64,000 nt of DNA from Schaedlerella arabinosiphila. Its GTDB lineage: Bacteria > Bacillota > Clostridia > Lachnospirales > Lachnospiraceae. The translations under genes and the position numbers were made by a program. The stretch is from contig NZ_RHJS01000002.1 of NCBI RefSeq assembly GCF_003885045.1, positions 620,001-684,000 of the forward strand. Direction: 5' to 3'. Of the stretch, positions 34,256 to 43,122 are shown piece by piece (the stretch's first letter is position 1; the number at the start of each line of letters is the position of its first letter). The notes beneath the pieces are model-generated. The model was given only the letters and a program-made list of their open reading frames with translations, did not search any database and was not told where the DNA came from.

Positions 34256-34486
34256 GCATCTACATATCAGGGAAAACAATGTCTTTTTATATCCATGTAT
34301 TCAAAGATACAGCTCTGTATTTTATCAATGAAATTCCCAAGTATGGAAACCGCAACCAAATAAGCGCTTAGTATTGCATTGGAAGAAACAGGGGGCTAAG
34401 TTACATGTTACTGATGATTTCTGTGAATTTCTGTCAGAAAACACTTGCATTTTCTCTTCAATGTCATACAATTGAAAGGAGAACAA

Positions 34487-35368
34487 ATGAAAAGAAAACT
34501 GGAACAATTAAATCTGCTGGATGATTTTTTGTTTGGGAGCATACTTTCCTATCCGGAAATCGGGGAAGAGTTCTGCAGGAAAATTTTGAAGATCCTGCTC
34601 AATGTGGATATGGATAGGCTGCATATCGTCCCCCAGAAGGTCTATTATGGCTCAGATACCGACAGGCATGGCGCACGCTTGGACGTCTACATTGAAGAGG
34701 AAAAAGGGACAGGGACAATCTATGATGTGGAGCCGGACAAAAATGATGACAGGGAGCTGAAACTTGCATTACCCAGGCGGGTCAGATTTTACCATTCCAA
34801 GATTGACGGCCGAAGCTTAAAGGCGGGGGATGATTACTCGAAGCTAAAGCAGGTGATTGTTTTGAGGATCATGTCATATGATCCCTTCGGCAGAGATCGT
34901 GTGCTGTACACAATCCGGAGCAAGTGTGAAGAAGATCCGGATATGGATTACGACGACGGCGCGGCGACCTGTTTCTTTTATACAAAAGGAAAAAAGGGCG
35001 AATTGTCGGAGGAAGCACGGGAGCTTCTGCGCTATATGGAGGATTCCAGTGCAGGCAATGCACAGAGCGAGCGGCTGAAAGAGATCCACAGTATGGTGGA
35101 GACGGTCCGGCAGGATGAGGAGGTGGCGTTAGAGTATATGAAGGTATATGAAAGAGAGCAGATGATTGAGAGGCGCGGAGAAAAAATCGGTGAGAGGAGA
35201 GGGGAGATCAAAGTCGTCCGGAATATGTCAAAGTCTATGACGCCGGATCAGATTTCGGAAGCCTCGGGACTGGAACGGGAGTATATCCAAAAAATCCTGA
35301 TGCATATACGAAATAATCCGGAAGAGTCAGATGCCGGGATTGCGGCCAGGATACTTGCCGGTGATTGA
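34487..35368 (+). CDS. Rpn/PD-(D/E)XK nuclease-family transposase-like protein (tandem copy 1)
   Basis: The 293-residue protein belongs to the Rpn-type PD-(D/E)XK family abundant in Lachnospiraceae. It opens LNLLDDFLFGSILSYPEIGEEF, has the conserved core ARLDVYIEEEKG...YDVEPDK (Asp and Glu of the fold) and LPRRVRFYHSKIDGRSLKAGDDYSKL, and ends with a charged coiled region (ERRGEKIGERRGEIKVVRNM) plus a short helix-turn-helix-like tail (MTPDQISEASGLEREYIQKIL). Rpn proteins are DNA endonucleases that promote recA-independent recombination. The start at 34487 follows AAAGGAG by 6 bases. Confidence 0.82.
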   Translation: MKRKLEQLNLLDDFLFGSILSYPEIGEEFCRKILKILLNVDMDRLHIVPQKVYYGSDTDRHGARLDVYIEEEKGTGTIYDVEPDKNDDRELKLALPRRVRFYHSKIDGRSLKAGDDYSKLKQVIVLRIMSYDPFGRDRVLYTIRSKCEEDPDMDYDDGAATCFFYTKGKKGELSEEARELLRYMEDSSAGNAQSERLKEIHSMVETVRQDEEVALEYMKVYEREQMIERRGEKIGERRGEIKVVRNMSKSMTPDQISEASGLEREYIQKILMHIRNNPEESDAGIAARILAGD

Positions 35369-35412
35369 AAATGAACCCAAAAGCATGATACAAAAAGATT
35401 CAGAGATCAGGC

Positions 35413-35440
35413 GGCCCCCATATTGATCAGGGGGCTGTTT
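35413..35440 (+). terminator. Terminator of Rpn copy 1
   Basis: GGCCCCC (35413-35419) pairs with GGGGGCT (35430-35436), followed by GTTTTC. The same structure ends copy 2 at 36820. Confidence 0.75.
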
Positions 35441-35555
35441 TCATGTCATCCTATGCAGAAAAACTGCTAACAGCAGGTGTCGTTGCTGCGAACACCGTAG
35501 GGCGGGAGCAGTGCCTAAAATTCGCGGCTATGAATTGGTGAATGGTAATTTACAC

Positions 35556-35585
35556 TTGACACATTCCGGAATCCCCTGCTATAAT
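35556..35585 (+). promoter_or_regulatory. Promoter of Rpn copy 2
   Basis: TTGACA (35556-35561) and TATAAT (35580-35585), 18-base spacing, homologous to the promoter at 34226-34255. Confidence 0.8.
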
Positions 35586-35819
35586 GCATCTACATATCAG
35601 GGAAAACAATGTCTTTTTATATCCATGTATTCAAAGATACAGTTCTGCATTTTATCAATGAAATTCCCAAGTATGGAAACCGAAACCAAATAAGCGCTCA
35701 GTATTGCATTGGAAGAAACAGGAGGCTGACAGTTACATTATTACTGACGATTTCTATGAATTTTTGTCAGAAAACACTTGCATTTTCTCTCCAATGTCAT
35801 ACAATTGAAAGGAGAACAA

Positions 35820-36713
35820 ATGAAAAGAAAACTGGAACAATTAAACCTGCTGGATGATTTTTTGTTTGGGAGCATACTTTCCTATCCGGAAATCGGGGAG
35901 GAGTTCTGCAGGAAAATTTTGAAGATCCTGCTCAATGTGGATATGGACAGGCTGCATATCGTTCCCCAGAAGGTCTATTACGGCTCGGACACCGACAGGC
36001 ATGGCGCACGCCTGGACGTTTACATTGAAGAGGAAAAAGGGACAGGGACAATCTATGATGTGGAGCCGGACAAAAATGATGAAAGGGAGCTGAAACTCGC
36101 ATTACCTAGGCGGGTCAGATTTTACCATTCCAAGATTGACGGCCGAAGTTTAAAGGCCGGGGATGATTACTCGAAGCTAAAGCAGGTGATTGTTTTGATG
36201 ATCATGTCATATGATCCCTTCGGCAGAGACCGTGTGCTGTACACAATCCGGAGCAAGTGTGAAGAAGATCCGGATATGGATTACGACGACGGCGCGGCGA
36301 CCTGTTTCTTTTATACAAAAGGAAAAAAGGGCGAATTGTCGGAGGAAGCACGGGAGCTTCTGCGCTATATGGAAGACTCCAGTGAGGACAATGCACAGAG
36401 CGAGCGGCTGAAAGAGATCCACAGTATGGTGGAGACGGTCCGGCAGGATGAGGAGGTGGCGTTAGAGTATATGAAGGTATATGAAAGAGAGCAGATGATT
36501 GAGAGGCGCGGAGAAAAAATCGGTGAGAGGAGAGGCGAGATCAAAGGAGAGATCAAAGTCGTCCGGAATATGTCAAAGTCTATGACGCCGGATCAGATTT
36601 CGGAAGCCGCGGGACTGGAACCGGAGTATATCCAAAAAATCCTGATGCATATACGAAATAATCCGGAAGAGTCAGATGCCGGGATTGCGGCCAGGATACT
36701 TGCCGGTGATTGA
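35820..36713 (+). CDS. Rpn/PD-(D/E)XK nuclease-family protein (tandem copy 2)
   Basis: The 297-residue protein is nearly identical to the copy at 34487. Differences include VLMIM for VLRIM, a SEDNAQ for SAGNAQ change, AGLEPE for SGLERE and an in-frame repeat GEIKGEIK in the coiled region. Many further changes between the genes are synonymous, so both may still be under coding constraint. Start and AAAGGAG site are as in copy 1. Its terminator is separated from the gene by a small inserted palindrome. Confidence 0.82.
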   Translation: MKRKLEQLNLLDDFLFGSILSYPEIGEEFCRKILKILLNVDMDRLHIVPQKVYYGSDTDRHGARLDVYIEEEKGTGTIYDVEPDKNDERELKLALPRRVRFYHSKIDGRSLKAGDDYSKLKQVIVLMIMSYDPFGRDRVLYTIRSKCEEDPDMDYDDGAATCFFYTKGKKGELSEEARELLRYMEDSSEDNAQSERLKEIHSMVETVRQDEEVALEYMKVYEREQMIERRGEKIGERRGEIKGEIKVVRNMSKSMTPDQISEAAGLEPEYIQKILMHIRNNPEESDAGIAARILAGD

Positions 36714-36746
36714 AAATGAACCCAAAAGCATAATCCAAAAAGATTC

Positions 36747-36799
36747 TAGCTGTGCGGTGCTAATCCGACAGCTCACTTGCATTGCAACCGCACAGTAGG
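36747..36799. mobile_element. 53-bp palindromic insertion with 9-bp direct repeat
   Basis: Compared with copy 1, copy 2 has 53 extra bases bounded by AAAAGATTC on both sides (36738-36746 and 36800-36808); copy 1 has this motif once. The insert carries CTGTGCGGT/ACCGCACAG as inverted ends and shares AATCCGACA and TTGCATTGCA with the palindrome at 31399. No ORF is possible. Confidence 0.7.
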
Positions 36800-36819
36800 A
36801 AAAGATTCAGAAATCAGGC

Positions 36820-36849
36820 GGCCCCCATATTGATCAGGGGGCTGTTTTT
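36820..36849 (+). terminator. Terminator of Rpn copy 2
   Basis: GGCCCCC (36820-36826) pairs with GGGGGC (36837-36842), followed by a T6 tract. Confidence 0.8.
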
Positions 36850-36900
36850 TGTGTCACTGTATACATGAAAAACTGCCGGCAGCAGGATTTCCGCATATAT

Positions 36901-37803
36901 TCAAGCTCCATGATTCGGTGCAAAGGCGTCTACCATGGCGTTCACAAACGCTTTCCCATGAGAATGCGCGGAAGGGTTGATGGCGATCATGGTCAGCGTC
37001 AGGGGCTTTGCGTCCGTTACCTCGATCACCTTGAAGCGGGAGCTGGTGAAAAATTCCTGGGCTACGATCATAGGGTTGAGGGTGCAGCGCAGATTGGATG
37101 CAATGTACTGCTTGATCAGGCCCAGCCGGACCGTAGAGTTGGTCAGCAGGGGACTGAAGCCGGCGGACTGGCAGCTGGAAATATAATAGTCAAAAAGGGC
37201 GGAATCTTCTTTGGAAAAACAGAAATATTCATTTCGGATTTCCGACAGACGGATGGAATTGTACCGTGCAAGCGGGTGCCGCACATTGACAACCAGGGAA
37301 AGAGGAGTCGTCTGCAGCGGATAAAAAGAGTACTCCGCGGGAATATCCCAGAGCTCCGAAAATCCGAAACAAATCTCGATCTGCGCATTTTTGAAAAAAG
37401 TGCTGTTCATCTGGGCATGGGAACACTCCAGTGTTTCGATGTGAAATCCCGGGATCTGCTGTTCAAACTGGATCATATTGACAGCAACAGGGGAATAGCT
37501 GACATTGAAAAAGGTAGCGATCTTTAAGCAGGAGGCACGCCTGGCAGAACCGGTTCGGCAGATATCCTCCATCAGATCCAGCTCGGACAGAATCCGCTCC
37601 ACATGGGGCGCAATGGCGAGTCCCACCTCTGTGGGCACGGTGGCCGAGTGAAAGCGTTTGAACAGCGTAACTCCCAGCTCATTTTCCAGAGACCGGATCT
37701 GCTTGGAAAGCGCGGACTGTGAGATATAGATACTGTCCGCAGCCTTGGAAAAACTACGGTGGGTATAGATGGCCTGAAAACATTGCAGTTGTTCTGTACG
37801 CAT
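36901..37803 (-). CDS. LysR-family transcriptional regulator
   Basis: The 300-residue protein has an N-terminal LysR winged helix (MRTEQLQCFQAIYTHRSFSK, then SIYISQSALSKQIRSLENELG) and a substrate-binding domain (IATFFNVSYSPVAVN; SLVVNVRHPLARYNSIRLSE). It is divergent from the UGSC-like/TRAP operon and presumably activates it with its transported or catabolised compound as co-inducer. AGGTATCCACC in the coding orientation gives a weak GGAGGT ribosome site. Confidence 0.9.
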   Translation of the reverse strand: MRTEQLQCFQAIYTHRSFSKAADSIYISQSALSKQIRSLENELGVTLFKRFHSATVPTEVGLAIAPHVERILSELDLMEDICRTGSARRASCLKIATFFNVSYSPVAVNMIQFEQQIPGFHIETLECSHAQMNSTFFKNAQIEICFGFSELWDIPAEYSFYPLQTTPLSLVVNVRHPLARYNSIRLSEIRNEYFCFSKEDSALFDYYISSCQSAGFSPLLTNSTVRLGLIKQYIASNLRCTLNPMIVAQEFFTSSRFKVIEVTDAKPLTLTMIAINPSAHSHGKAFVNAMVDAFAPNHGA

Positions 37804-37831
37804 GGTGGATACCTCCGATTTTTAAATTGCG

Positions 37832-37893
37832 GGAACCGTTCACAGCCGCAATTGTACGCTGCAATTCATATCCCAGCGGCTGCAAACAGTAAC
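37832..37893. repeat. Short inverted repeat in the LysR intergenic region
   Basis: GGAACCGTTCACAGCCGC and the complementary arm GCGGCTGCAAACAGTAAC form an imperfect 62-base palindrome whose outer sequence resembles the MITE ends (GTTACTGTT). It may be a degenerate small relative. The remaining 37894-38105 contains a -10 TATAAT at 38037-38042 with no good -35, fitting LysR activation. Confidence 0.45.
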
Positions 37894-38105
37894 ACAATAA
37901 ACAATATCACACTTTTACTGCCTTGACCAGATACTTCCTGGATTTCGTGGTAATTGTGCGACGATTAAAATGTATTTATTCCATTTTGGAAATTTTGTGC
38001 GTGGCAATCGGAAATCATCTATAAACTGATGTGTGATATAATCAATTTCATAAACAAAGAGCGTGGCCGCGCATCAGAGATTACAACTTGGAAAGGAGCA
38101 AAAAC

Positions 38106-39821
38106 ATGACACAATTAAATCGCATGCTGGACCCCAGGGGGTATCAGGAAAGAAATACGATCACCCTCGCAAAGAGGCCGTCTCTGGATGAACTGAAAAA
38201 CGGGAAGATCCTGTTTTACAACAACACAAAGCTGGGGTTCTGCAATTATTACACCGTATTTGACAGAATCAAGGAACGTCTGGTGGAGATTGGCTGTGAT
38301 GAATCAAAATGGGTGGAATACACGGAAACGGTACGCGGCAAAAATGCTCAGAGACTGGCTGAATACGCGGCAATGCTTGCCGAAGAAAAGCCTGCTGCGG
38401 CAATCGTAGCATTTGGGGATATGGGAACCTCGTCCTCCACCACCGTGCTGACCATGGAATTAGAAAAGATCGGAGTGCCGGCTGTCTACATGACGGCGCC
38501 TCCCGGAACCGCGATCACGGAGGGGGTTGGAGTATACCGGGCAGGAAACCTCTGCATGGCGTCCGTAGACATTTACCAGGCATCCACTGTAGAAGATGTG
38601 GCGGCAGAGGTGGATAAAAAATGGGATTATATCCTGGCGTCTCTGACGACAAATGGAGAAGAGCTGAAGAAGCTGGCGCATATCGACCTGAAAATGGATC
38701 GGGTCGCGCCTGCGGCAGACGGACTGCTCCCATTTGTGCCTGAACGGAATGAAGAAAGCGACGCGGAGCCCGGCGCTTATCTGGAAGAAATCATGGATTA
38801 TTTCCATGCAGAACACATTTCCGACGGCCTTCCCATTATCCCGCCCACGAAAAGGCGTTATGAGGCCATGCTGGAATACTGCCCGTGGGATGAGGACACA
38901 AAGCTGGTGGATCCGTCCGGCCCGTCGGGAAAAGAGATCACCGTGAAGGATGTGGCGGTTGCTGCCGTGATGGCAGGATGCAAGCCCAATGCGATGCCCG
39001 TACTGGTGGCGGCCTTTAAGGCATTGAACAGCCCGCTGTACAACTTCAACCAGTCGGTAACCACCTCCCATCCCGGCGGAAATATGTGCATCGTTTCCGG
39101 CCCCATCGCACAGGAGCTGGGGATTTCCGGAAGGCAGGGCTGTATGGGGCCCGGATGGCCGGCAAATGCATCCATCGGACGTGCCATCAACCTGGTGATC
39201 ATGAATGTGCTCCGCTCCGTGCCCGGCGTCTGCGACCTGGACTGCATCGCTTCTCAGGCGGAATTTACCTACTGCTTCGCAGAGGAGCCGGATCTGGCGC
39301 AGTGGAATATGATCAACGAAGATCGTTTCGATTCCAAAACCACCACGGTTTACCTGCTCAAGGCAGAGCCGCTCCATGATATCATTGACTTTTTGAGCCT
39401 CAACGGGCATGACCTTCTGGATACCATTACCGCCTGCTGTACCACGCTGGGCTCCAACAATGCGTATATGCCGGGGCCGCTGGTGGTCTGCCTGACACCG
39501 GATCATGCGATGATGCTGAAAAAGGACGGCTACACCAAGGAGATGATCCAGGAGCACATCCACCAATATGTCTACCACCAGACGCCGATGGTCAACGGGC
39601 GCGGCCTGATGCCTGTACGCCCGAAGGAATGGGACAACCGCCATCCGCTGCCTGTCACCCGTTTCCCGCGGGATGTGGAAGTGGTCACAATCGGCGGAAG
39701 GGGAGGCCACTCCGGCGTGGTTCTGCCATGGGCGCTTCACAGCGAAGGCTGTGTGGAAGCGCTGCGGCTTCCGGATGGAAGGATTGCAGGGAGTGTGGAA
39801 GACTTCAGAAGAAAAGTTTGA
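38106..39821 (+). CDS. UGSC-like domain protein of a TRAP-linked catabolic operon
   Basis: The 571-residue protein has an N-terminal region (about 35-165) resembling UGSC (seleno)proteins: AIVAFGDMGTSSSTTVLTMELEKIGVPAVYM aligns with the family's G-D-U-G-S-C loop, but Met106 replaces Sec and no Cys follows, so redox chemistry there is unlikely. The remaining 350 residues (MDYFHAEHISDGLPIIPPTKRRYEAML; TSHPGGNMCIVSGPIAQELG) form a conserved domain of unknown function often seen beside UGSC genes. Catalytic role unknown. AAGGAG precedes the chosen ATG. It is followed by DctP, DctQ, DctM and an FAD oxidoreductase, implying degradation of an imported organic acid. Confidence 0.6.
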   Translation: MTQLNRMLDPRGYQERNTITLAKRPSLDELKNGKILFYNNTKLGFCNYYTVFDRIKERLVEIGCDESKWVEYTETVRGKNAQRLAEYAAMLAEEKPAAAIVAFGDMGTSSSTTVLTMELEKIGVPAVYMTAPPGTAITEGVGVYRAGNLCMASVDIYQASTVEDVAAEVDKKWDYILASLTTNGEELKKLAHIDLKMDRVAPAADGLLPFVPERNEESDAEPGAYLEEIMDYFHAEHISDGLPIIPPTKRRYEAMLEYCPWDEDTKLVDPSGPSGKEITVKDVAVAAVMAGCKPNAMPVLVAAFKALNSPLYNFNQSVTTSHPGGNMCIVSGPIAQELGISGRQGCMGPGWPANASIGRAINLVIMNVLRSVPGVCDLDCIASQAEFTYCFAEEPDLAQWNMINEDRFDSKTTTVYLLKAEPLHDIIDFLSLNGHDLLDTITACCTTLGSNNAYMPGPLVVCLTPDHAMMLKKDGYTKEMIQEHIHQYVYHQTPMVNGRGLMPVRPKEWDNRHPLPVTRFPRDVEVVTIGGRGGHSGVVLPWALHSEGCVEALRLPDGRIAGSVEDFRRKV

Positions 39822-39902
39822 ATTTACTGACTATGAAAAATGACTACCGGGTAACCTAATAGCACGATCAGCTATGGTTACAATACAGGAGGTGCAGAAT
39901 TT

Positions 39903-41036
39903 ATGAAAAGGAAAAAATGGTTATCACTGGCACTTTGTGTTGGATTGACCGGCACACTCATTCTTGGAGGATGCGGAAATGGAAACGGAGATTCGGGAAC
40001 AGGAAGCGGACAGACGAATCAGGGGGCAGAGACAAAGGATGCAGGAAATACAGAAGACACAGAGGATAGCTCCTCCGATACAACAGATTACGGCCCGGCC
40101 CTCAAACTGACCATGGGCTCCACCGGGGCGGCAGAGGACATCTCAACCCAGTCCGCGCAGAAATTCTGCGATCTGGTGAAGGAGCGTTCCGGCGGCCAGA
40201 TTGAGATTGAACTGTTTCCGGCCTCCCAGCTCGGCTCTGCAACAGATCAGTTGGAAATGGTTTCGAACGGGTCCATTGACCTGTTCCTGGAGGCGAACCT
40301 GATGACGACCTACGGAATTGATAATCTGAAGCCGGCGTCGATCATGTTTTCCACCCGGGGGAAAGAAGATCAGAAAAAACTGATGAACAGCGACTACATG
40401 CAGAAAAATTTTGATGAGTTCCTGGAAAAAAGCGGAATCCGCGTGGTCTCATTTGACTGGTACCGCAATGCCACCGCGATCGCGTCCGTAAACAAGATTG
40501 AAAAGCTGGAAGACTGTGCGGGTGTGAAACTGCGTGTGCCTCCGGTAAACAGCACGGTAGATATGTTCAACCAGCTTGGCTTCAATGCGACGCCGGTATC
40601 CTACAATGAAACACTGATCTCGATGCAGCAGAAGGTGATCGACGCCGTATGGTGTACCGAGGATGCCATCTGGACCATGGGCTTTTATGAGCCGGCAAAT
40701 TATGTATTCGAGCTGAATGCGGCGGCTGACTGTATGTACGTGTATGCCAACGACAACCTGTTCAGCAGCACCATGACCGACGCCCAGAGAGAACTGATCC
40801 AGGAATGTGCGGATGAAGCAGGGGATTATTATACAGGGCTTGCCGAGGGGGCACTGGAAGAAAACCGGAAAAACTGGGAAGCTGCCGGGGTAGAGACCAT
40901 CACGATCACCGAAGAGGAGCAGGACCGCTGGGCCGAAATTTTCTTTGACTATGCGAAAAAGCAGGAAGCTGCCGGCGAGTGGGATGAAGGGCTGTTTGAA
41001 GAAGTCCTTTCGATCAACGGATACTCTGCAGATTAA
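39903..41036 (+). CDS. dctP: TRAP transporter solute-binding lipoprotein (DctP)
   Basis: The 377-residue protein has a lipoprotein signal (LCVGLTGTLILGGCGNGN, acylated Cys about 24), a Gly/Thr/Asp-rich linker to about 60, and a DctP-type binding domain: LTMGSTGAAEDISTQSAQKFCDLV, GGQIEIELFPASQLG and the ligand-arginine segment CAGVKLRVPPVNS. In this family such an Arg salt-bridges a carboxylate, so the substrate is likely an organic acid. GGAGGTG lies 8 bases before the start. DctQ and DctM follow. Confidence 0.92.
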   Translation: MKRKKWLSLALCVGLTGTLILGGCGNGNGDSGTGSGQTNQGAETKDAGNTEDTEDSSSDTTDYGPALKLTMGSTGAAEDISTQSAQKFCDLVKERSGGQIEIELFPASQLGSATDQLEMVSNGSIDLFLEANLMTTYGIDNLKPASIMFSTRGKEDQKKLMNSDYMQKNFDEFLEKSGIRVVSFDWYRNATAIASVNKIEKLEDCAGVKLRVPPVNSTVDMFNQLGFNATPVSYNETLISMQQKVIDAVWCTEDAIWTMGFYEPANYVFELNAAADCMYVYANDNLFSSTMTDAQRELIQECADEAGDYYTGLAEGALEENRKNWEAAGVETITITEEEQDRWAEIFFDYAKKQEAAGEWDEGLFEEVLSINGYSAD

Positions 41037-41106
41037 TCTGGCGATTTGCCAAAAGGGTGCCGGATGCCCCGGTACCCCGCTTGAGAAAAGGTGAGGAAAT
41101 GCCTAT

Positions 41107-41721
41107 ATGAAAAAAACAATTATGAAAGGGGTCAACAAGTTTATATTAGTCAGCTATGATATATTGAAAAATATATCCGCTGTCGTTTTATTCGTGATCA
41201 TTATGGTCACAACGATCAGTATTATCTGCCGATATGTATTCAACAATTCGCTGAGCTGGGCCGAGGAGCTCTGCTGTTTTCTCCTGATCTATCTGGCTTT
41301 TATGACCGCAGGTCTGGCAACAGTAGAAAAAGCCCATGTCACGGCGGACTTTATCAGCGGTTATATCAAAGGAAAAGCAAAGCTGGTGCTGAACTGGGTG
41401 ATCCGGCTTCTGGAGATCGTATTCTTTGTTGTGATTGCCTATGCTTCGATTACACTGATGCCGACGACAAAGCAGATCAGTCCGGCATTGGAGATACCGC
41501 GCCCGTGGTATTATGTACCGGTTGTGGTGATGTGCATTTACATGGCCTTTGCGGTGATCACAGATCTTTTGAACGAGCTGTTTCCAGGCTATAATTACTG
41601 GCGGCAGCGTCAGGATGAGCTGGACAAGATTGCCGAGGCTGAAGAAGCTGCGCTGATGAAGGAGTCTTTGGAAAGCGTGGACGAATTTATGGATGAGCAG
41701 GAAGGGGGCAAAACAACATGA
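41107..41721 (+). CDS. dctQ: TRAP transporter small permease (DctQ)
   Basis: The 204-residue protein has four hydrophobic helices and the DctQ features ICRYVFNNSLSWAEELCCFLLIYLAFMTAG and the HVTADFI motif. The C-terminal 40 residues are acidic and cytoplasmic. It couples DctP to the large permease; it overlaps dctM by 4 bases (ATGA), indicating translational coupling. Confidence 0.9.
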   Translation: MKKTIMKGVNKFILVSYDILKNISAVVLFVIIMVTTISIICRYVFNNSLSWAEELCCFLLIYLAFMTAGLATVEKAHVTADFISGYIKGKAKLVLNWVIRLLEIVFFVVIAYASITLMPTTKQISPALEIPRPWYYVPVVVMCIYMAFAVITDLLNELFPGYNYWRQRQDELDKIAEAEEAALMKESLESVDEFMDEQEGGKTT

Positions 41722-43013
41722 GTTCAGGTATGATTATCGTGGTTGCCGTATTTTTGATATTACTTTTTGCCGGGTTCCCGTGCCTGTTTGCACTTGGCCT
41801 TCCTGGAATTATCTGGCTTCTGATCAATCCGGGAGTGCCGTCGTCCATGCTGGCTACAAATATGATGGGCTATCTGAACAGTTTTACATTATTGTGCCTG
41901 CCAGGATTTATGTTTGTAGGACGCCTGATGAATACCTGCGGTATTACCGATCGGCTGTTCCAGTTCTGTACGGCGCTGGTGGGGCGTTTCCGCGGCGGGA
42001 TGGCTTACTCCAATGCGGTGACCAGCATGCTGTTTGCATCCATGTCCGGTTCTGCGATTGCGGATGCAGGCGGGTTGGGGCTGGTGGAAATGTCTATGAT
42101 GAAGCGCGCCGGTTATAAAGCGGATTTCGCAGCCGGAATTACAGCGGCGTCCAGTATCATCGGCCCGATCATCCCGCCCAGTGCGGCGATGGTTATGGTT
42201 GGTACGATGGGAAATATTTCTGTGGCCAAGATGTTTGTCGCAGGAATTTTTCCGGGAGCTATGACGTGCGCGCTGTTGTGCCTGAATGTCTGGTTCCGGG
42301 CACATTTTACAGCAGAAGGGAAGGAATGGCCCTGCACAAAGGTCAGCGCAAAGCAGACGATTCGCTGTACATTGCGTGCGATTCCTTCACTGGGAACGTT
42401 TATCATTATTATGGGATCAATTATGGCGGGGATCTGCACGCCGACGGAGGCGGCCGTACTTGCTGTCTGGTATTCCATCTTTTTAGGGATCATCTACAAA
42501 AAAGTAACTCTGAAAGGTCTGTGGGAAACCTTAAAGGCGACTGCAACCACCTGCGGCCCTCTGTTTGTCATTATGACAGCGGCCAGCATTTTTACATGGA
42601 TTCTGACGAGAGAAGGGCTGTCGAATATGATCAGCTCCCTGATGGCGCAGTACAGCGGCGTTGTCAGCGACAAGGTGATCGTGGCGATCTGTGTTGTAGT
42701 ATTCCTGCTCATCGGATGCTTTATTGATTCCAGCTCCGCAGTATTGCTGCTCAGTCCGGTGGTATTTCCGGTCATCCGGGCCTTCGGCATTGATCCGGTT
42801 TATTTCGGAGTACTGATGGTGTATGCGCTGATCATCGGCGTGATCACACCTCCATTCGGGATCTGCCTGTTTGTGGTATCCGGGGTGGCCAAGCTGCCGG
42901 TCAGCGCGGTCACAAAAGAGGCGGTTCGATATCTGCCGATGATGATTCTTCTCTGTATCATCATGATCCTGTTCCCGAATATTGTGACTTTCCTGCCGAA
43001 TCTGCTGTTCTGA
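41718..43013 (+). CDS. dctM: TRAP transporter large permease (DctM)
   Basis: The 431-residue, roughly 12-helix protein is a DctM permease: LLFAGFPCLFALGLPG, FVGRLMNTCGITDRLF, SMLFASMSGSAIADAGGLG, IIGPIIPPSAAMVM and the late GVITPPFGICLFV are family signatures. It uses a sodium gradient to import the DctP ligand. It overlaps dctQ by 4 bases and is followed, after 109 bases, by the FAD-dependent oxidoreductase. Confidence 0.93.
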   Translation: MSSGMIIVVAVFLILLFAGFPCLFALGLPGIIWLLINPGVPSSMLATNMMGYLNSFTLLCLPGFMFVGRLMNTCGITDRLFQFCTALVGRFRGGMAYSNAVTSMLFASMSGSAIADAGGLGLVEMSMMKRAGYKADFAAGITAASSIIGPIIPPSAAMVMVGTMGNISVAKMFVAGIFPGAMTCALLCLNVWFRAHFTAEGKEWPCTKVSAKQTIRCTLRAIPSLGTFIIIMGSIMAGICTPTEAAVLAVWYSIFLGIIYKKVTLKGLWETLKATATTCGPLFVIMTAASIFTWILTREGLSNMISSLMAQYSGVVSDKVIVAICVVVFLLIGCFIDSSSAVLLLSPVVFPVIRAFGIDPVYFGVLMVYALIIGVITPPFGICLFVVSGVAKLPVSAVTKEAVRYLPMMILLCIIMILFPNIVTFLPNLLF

Positions 43014-43122
43014 CAGAGCTGCAATTTGCGGCAGGCTAATGTGAGAATTGTAAAAAAATGCATGTTCTGTGTATATTTATAAACAAATTGTATTTCACAA
43101 AAGAAAGGAGTATATTTTTATT

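Larger units (their letters stand above)
34221..36850. repeat. Tandem duplication of an Rpn gene unit (about 1.3 kb each)
   Basis: Two near-identical units, about 34221-35446 and 35551-36850, each comprise promoter, a 230-base leader, an Rpn gene and a CCCCC/GGGGG terminator. The second differs by scattered substitutions, a 12-base insertion in the coding part and a 62-base gain (insert plus duplication) before its terminator. The 100 bases between the units show nothing recognised. Confidence 0.88.

Noticed and set aside
34279..34371. Possible 30-residue leader peptide in the Rpn copy 1 leader
   Set aside because: The stop codon TAG is CAG in copy 2, the ribosome site is weak, and changes do not look coding-constrained.
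38460..39740. 426-codon minus-strand frame inside the UGSC-like gene
   Set aside because: It is a shadow frame; the plus strand gene has a ribosome site and operon context.
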